64,000 nucleotides of DNA from Fibrobacterota bacterium (GTDB lineage: Bacteria; Fibrobacterota; Fibrobacteria; UBA5070). Position numbers and translations under genes: made by a program. The stretch lies in the NCBI GenBank assembly GCA_016715065.1, contig JADKBN010000018.1, positions 111,739 to 175,738 of the forward strand, given 5' to 3'. The notes under the pieces are model-generated. The model saw nothing but the letters and a program-made list of their open reading frames with translations. It searched no databases and was not told where the DNA came from. Positions 59,952-64,000 of the stretch are shown one piece after another; position 1 is the first letter of the stretch; every line of letters starts with the position of its first letter.

Positions 59952-61027
59952 TCAATCCATCAGACAACGCACCGACTGTTTGGCGAGCTTGTTGATGCTC
60001 TCGAACATGGTGTTCTCGTTGTGACTGTACATCTCGAAAGCTCGGCGGAAGTCCGGAAGGTTTCCTTCCGGCTCCACCAGTACCCCATGATGGCGCCACC
60101 TTCCAGCTTCCCCCGTTCCAACGACCGCCAGGAAGCGCGCGAAACCCGTGCTTGTCCTCGCCGTAGCTGGAGCCTTGCCAGAAAAACGGCGATTTGAGTC
60201 GGTTGCCATCGTAGCTGTTGTCCGGATCCACCGCGGTCTGCAGGCTGGTCCATTCCTCGGTGCTGGGTACATGCCAACCTGCGGGACAGATGCCACGGTG
60301 GGCGGCCACCTCTCCGCTCCAGAGAGTGGTGTCGAAGGCACGGCCAAGATCCATCATCTCGGTCCATTTGTAGAGCCGGCCGTACCTGGCGCACGAATCT
60401 TCGCTACCCTGGCATACCCCAGCTTTCCATCCGTGCCGGCGTAGGCGAGGTTTTTGCGCCAGCCAGATCTGCGATCCGACCTTGACCGACCGATACACCG
60501 TCGTGTCGGCCGTCTTCCGGCCAGCCATAGATGATCGCGGCGTTCCATGTGGTGTCGAACACCCGGACAATTCCGGTGCGCGGTGCCGTCAAGGTGTCCC
60601 GGAGGAAGACCTTCCCGTTTTTGGAAAACACCAAGGTATCCTTCGCATCGGAACCCGCCTTGCGGGAGGCCATCGCACGGGCAGCCGGCGGAAAACTCGC
60701 GACACCTCGCCCTTGGGGGTCGTGGCCCAGGAACGAAACCCGGATCCGCCCCTGCTCCAAAAACAAACCACTCGTGAGAAACGATCCCCCGATGCCCTTG
60801 CGGGGAAGGACGTCGGTCCCGACTCCGAGGGTCCAGTCCCCCGAGTTGTCCGTGGTGGCCACCTCGTCGCTACCCGACATCTTCACCGTCACTCCGTTCA
60901 AGGGCGAACCCTTGAGGTCGAGCACCTTACCGGAGGCCCGAACCTCGGCGGCCTGGACGGAGGGTGCGGAAAAGCCACCCAGGAGACAGAAAACGGCAGA
61001 AAGCGAAACGAAGTGGCGAGGATTCAT
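59952..61027 (-). pseudogene. secreted FISUMP-domain protein, multiply frameshifted
   Basis: The ATG at 61027 opens a signal peptide (FVSLSAVFCLLGGFSAPSVQ), then a carboxypeptidase-regulatory-like domain (GKVLDLKGSPLNGVTVKMSG). The second half is a Fibrobacter-type FISUMP domain pieced from several frames: TTVYRSVKVGSQIWLAQ, then NLAYAGTDGKLG, then GSEDSCARYGRLYKWTEMMD, GICPAGWHVPSTEEWTSLQT, KSPFFWQGSSYGEDKHGFRA, then INKLAKQSVRCLMD to the stop at 59952. At least four frame changes occur, near 60500, 60455, 60425 and 60060-60110. The family is a strong taxonomic marker. Confidence 0.82.
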
Positions 61028-61177
61028 CGGACGATGCCTTCAGGTTGAAACGGAGCGGGGCGAACCCGACTTGATGGACTCAGGCATCCATGATAGCATT
61101 CATGCTGAGTGCATGCGGCAGGATCGCCGCCCCGGGAAAAAGCCCGACGCAGTCTATGCCCCGCGCGGCGGAAGGGG

Positions 61178-61849
61178 TCACCGCGCGAAGCGCCCCTCTC
61201 GCAAGAACTCCACCACCTGACGGATCACCTGGTCGTTGCGCATCAGGAACGGATGGGTGGAGTGGACCACCAGATGATCCTTCATCCACGGGAGTTTGGT
61301 GCTTTCCACCGACACCTTGCCATCGTTGGGCGCACCGATCATGAGGCTGTTGATCCAGTTGATGGACCTGTCTCCGGCAATGACACCCAGCTCGAAGGGG
61401 CGATCTGGAGGTGGCCGGCTTCGATGGAATCTGTCCCCAGTTCGCTCCCTGCCGGCCCGTTGATGCGTTGGAACACCGACCAGCCTCGGAGGAAATCCAC
61501 CACCTCGCTTCCGTGGTTGGGCGGCTCAACATCACCACCCTGCCCCAGGTTGGGGATGTCGTGGCGGGCCAGGCGGTTTCTTACCAGGATCGCTCCCATG
61601 GAATGGGTCACGAAATGGATCTTGTCATATTCTGACATCAAGGGCGTTTCCAGGGCGCGGCCGATCGCCTGCTCGCTCAAGGAATCGATGGAATGCTTAC
61701 GGAGGATAGTCGTTGTGGACCGCATACCCCTGTCGTTCCAGAGCCTGGGCCATCTTGGCCATGGATTTGGATGTGCGCGCCAGCCCATGCAACAACACCA
61801 CGCACTCCCGCGGGCGACGTGCTGTGTCGGCGCTTCGCGTCGTTTCCAT
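61178..61849 (-). pseudogene. alpha/beta-hydrolase (esterase/lipase-like), multiply frameshifted
   Basis: The ATG at 61849 has an excellent AAGGAGG site. It gives PRECVVLLHGLARTSKSMAK (oxyanion HG motif) and QALERQGYAVHN. After a shift near 61700 a second frame gives SIDSLSEQAIGRALE and IHFVTHSMGAILVRNRLARH (nucleophile GHSMG-like THSMG). Compensating shifts near 61545-61560 precede PPNHGSEVVDFLRGW. After a last shift near 61398, ELGVIAGDRSINWINSLMIG, PNDGKVSVESTKLPWMKDHL and THPFLMRNDQVIRQVVEFLR lead to a stop at 61178. All catalytic elements are present across frames. Confidence 0.8.
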
Positions 61850-64000
61850 GTCTGTTCCTCCTTGCAGCAATTCCAGTCATCGAACCAGCAAGACCACCAG
61901 AAAGCGTTTCGTGAGATCCTCCACGGAAAAAGCCCCCTTCAACACCGGCAACTTCCAAGCCACGTACGTTCCAGCCCTCTATTTCCCTCCTCCCACCCCG
62001 CAGCGGTCAATGCCTGCATCCAATCCCGCCTGCACACTCCGGCCAGCGAAGCGGCGCCGAATTTTTACGGGCCGCCCGGGAAAGCCCGGCGCAATCGAAT
62101 GAAATCCCGGCGCAAAGAACGGATGTAAATTGACTCGCGTTCCCCGTTTCACCTCGCGACTTCCCCCTCTGTAGGTCTCTCCATGTCGGAATCTTCCCTG
62201 ACAGTCTCCGCATCGCCTTCTACCCGGGTCCTGTTGAAGGATCTGCCACCCGAGGTCATCCAGTCTCTCCATGGAAATGGGCGCACAGGGAACCCCTATG
62301 CCCTTGTCCCAGCCACAGCTGGGCGGCGGGCACATGGGTTTCGTTCTCTCGGGGCCATCCTGGCGAGCGTGAGGTCGGCCTCGCCGTCTCACTATCCTCT
62401 GATCGGGGTATTGATGATCGGCCAGGGCCTGGTTGACGATGGGTGAATTTAAAGAGAGTGGTCATCGATCTGAGAGTCCGGTCAGCCCGGCTTGTTCGTT
62501 TCCAACGCATGTGATCCAGATCAGCGGTGGCGTTTGCACCTGTTTCCCTTTTGCACGGATTCGAGTTCCTCGAAGTCAGCTCGCAAGTGTCCCGTTTGTC
62601 CCCAAGGCTCTCTGACCCACCTGAACAACATCCTGACCATGGTCCACGATGACGATTCCAGCATTCGGATGGAAGTGACGCACGGGCTTGGTCGTCCGAG
62701 CTACGCCGTCGAAGGGAAGTCAGACATGCGAAGTTGTTGCGGGTGGATCCCCGGACCATGGCCAGGGACCTGTTCGGGAAATGGGGGCGGCAAGGCGGAT
62801 GGAGCAACAGCCCCCGCGAAGGGCGCATCCGCCGTAGAAGCTCCTCTCGCCATGTCCTTCGCATGGAAAGATCTCCGGTGACGAATCGATCCTACCTCAA
62901 ATCGCTGTTCCAAACGAAGGCCAGCTAGAGCATCAAGTCCTATCGCCCCCCAGAGCTTCGCGATCTTGGGAACGATCGTATTTCTGCTACTGGATCCATT
63001 TGCCCGGTTTCACGGACATCGTGCCGGTCACCGCGGTGCCGGCATGGATCTCCTTCGCTGGCCACGGAAGTCACCTGGCTTGGCCGTAACATAGCCGGGA
63101 TGCTTCCATGGCAGTGAAAAACGGTCTTACCTCGGTTCACCCACCTGTTTTGTGGTGGAACGACGGGACGGTCAAGTGATGAGCTCGACTCCGTCGGTGC
63201 GGCAGGATCCCGGATCGGCGGGATCTTTCCTGGAACTAGGGATCGTCGGGTTAGCCGTGCCGTTTCGGTGCCCCAGAAGGAGCAATGGACCGGCCCAGAC
63301 TTTTTTGGAAGAGGAGACGGATTCCCCAGCCCGGTTGCCCACCGTCCCCCCAGGGCTGGTCGAACCCACTCCAGTGATGGATCCACGCGACCAGGCCCTC
63401 CGAACCTGCCTGCGTGGCTGGCTCCTAATCACTCCCTGGTGGCGGCGGCCCTCTTCATGCCAACCACGACGGACTCCTGCACCTGCGAAAAATGGGGCGC
63501 TACAAGGAGACCGGAATACGAAGCGATTGCGTCCACTCCATCATTCGGATTCTACTGACTGGTATGTCCCGTGGTCGATTCCGTAGAAAGGCTGCACGCC
63601 GAAACACTGTCCACCCTCGGCTACGACGACTATCGGGGGTTTCCGAGCACGCGGAGCACGAGACCGAAGTTCCCTCGAGAATCAACGTCGCGGATTCATA
63701 CCTGCGCTTCGGAATCTGGCCTGGAAAGCAAATCAAGCTAGAAACCGCCCGGCTTCTTCCTGCGAAGAGTGTCGGAAAACTGGGAAACTGGTGCTCCCCG
63801 TCCGTCTGGAGATGGACAGGCACCTGCCGGATCCCACGAGCGGTTATGGCGAAGATCGCACGAAAGCCAGTCTCCGCGCAACGCAAGCCAACGCCTCGAT
63901 GCGGACACGGCAGGATGCTCAAGTCTCTCCGGTTTTCAGGAGACCTACGGATTGATCGTCGAACAAACCTGATTCCAATCACTGCGGTTTTCCTTCGCGC
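61850..64000. other. no supported gene
   Basis: About 2.1 kb has lower GC than the rest and only short, competing open frames on both strands. None has a recognisable motif or convincing ribosome site with a long frame. A GCCAGCGAAGCGG string near 62041 resembles the core of the 131-bp array. Given the indels in the preceding genes, undetected broken genes are possible. Confidence 0.5.

Noticed and set aside
62169..62928. small plus-strand genes at 62183 and 62734
   Set aside because: Short, no recognisable family, weak start context, low-GC region with other signs of frame loss.

Overview
The window looks like a GC-rich chromosomal segment from a member of the Fibrobacterota or a close relative. 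Three things point that way. A secreted protein at 59952-61027 carries the 'Fibrobacter succinogenes major paralogous' (FISUMP) type of domain. A giant SprA-like outer-membrane protein (7856-14440) is the hallmark of the type IX secretion system, known from Bacteroidota and Fibrobacterota. The window is also rich in TonB-dependent receptors and secreted or outer-membrane proteins. This assignment is inferred from gene content only.

Layout. 1-4.7 kb: two tandem secreted tail-fibre-like proteins, typA with an odd 98-bp duplication of its 3' end, and a small secreted carbohydrate-binding-like protein. 4.9-15.7 kb: a minus-strand run of a DUF4349-like protein, sprA, rng (RNase G) and argD. 15.8-18.3 kb: an AAA-ATPase/PD-(D/E)XK protein whose upstream side is a 0.8-kb array of 131-bp repeats. 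18.4-23.8 kb: a likely minus-strand operon of a periplasmic Cache protein, a chemoreceptor, hisS and mutL, closed by a good terminator. 24.2-28.2 kb: a second class-III aminotransferase and an AsmA-like protein, converging. 28.4-34.5 kb: a tight plus-strand operon of queD, a CPBP membrane protease, a cytosolic hybrid histidine kinase and a NERD-nuclease/helicase fusion. 34.8-47.0 kb: two tandem copies of a five-gene cassette (TonB-dependent receptor, lipoprotein, ExbB, ExbD, TonB). 48.2 kb: tRNA-Pro(CGG). 48.4-52.3 kb: a plus-strand operon joining an HD-GYP response regulator, a small duplicated-domain protein, a PilT-like ATPase with an extra N-terminal domain and two hemerythrins. 52.4-64 kb: small stress-type genes, three PRC-barrel paralogues and many truncated or frameshifted genes.

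Genes that appear to work together. The TonB cassettes each look like a self-contained, self-energised outer-membrane uptake unit. The HD-GYP/PilT/hemerythrin operon suggests that cyclic-di-GMP turnover, pilus retraction and oxygen or redox sensing are linked. The CPBP/kinase/NERD operon is an unassigned signalling or nucleic-acid-processing module.

Two non-coding themes run through the window. One is a family of nine palindromic elements, mostly in inverted pairs, with fixed outer arms and an inner hairpin whose sequence changes while pairing is kept. The other is a marked change after about 53.6 kb: genes upstream read cleanly over tens of kilobases, whereas genes downstream carry repeated single-base indels. 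This suggests either a decaying chromosomal region or poor sequence near a contig end. I found no CRISPR array, no insertion sequence with a recognisable transposase, no rRNA and no prophage.
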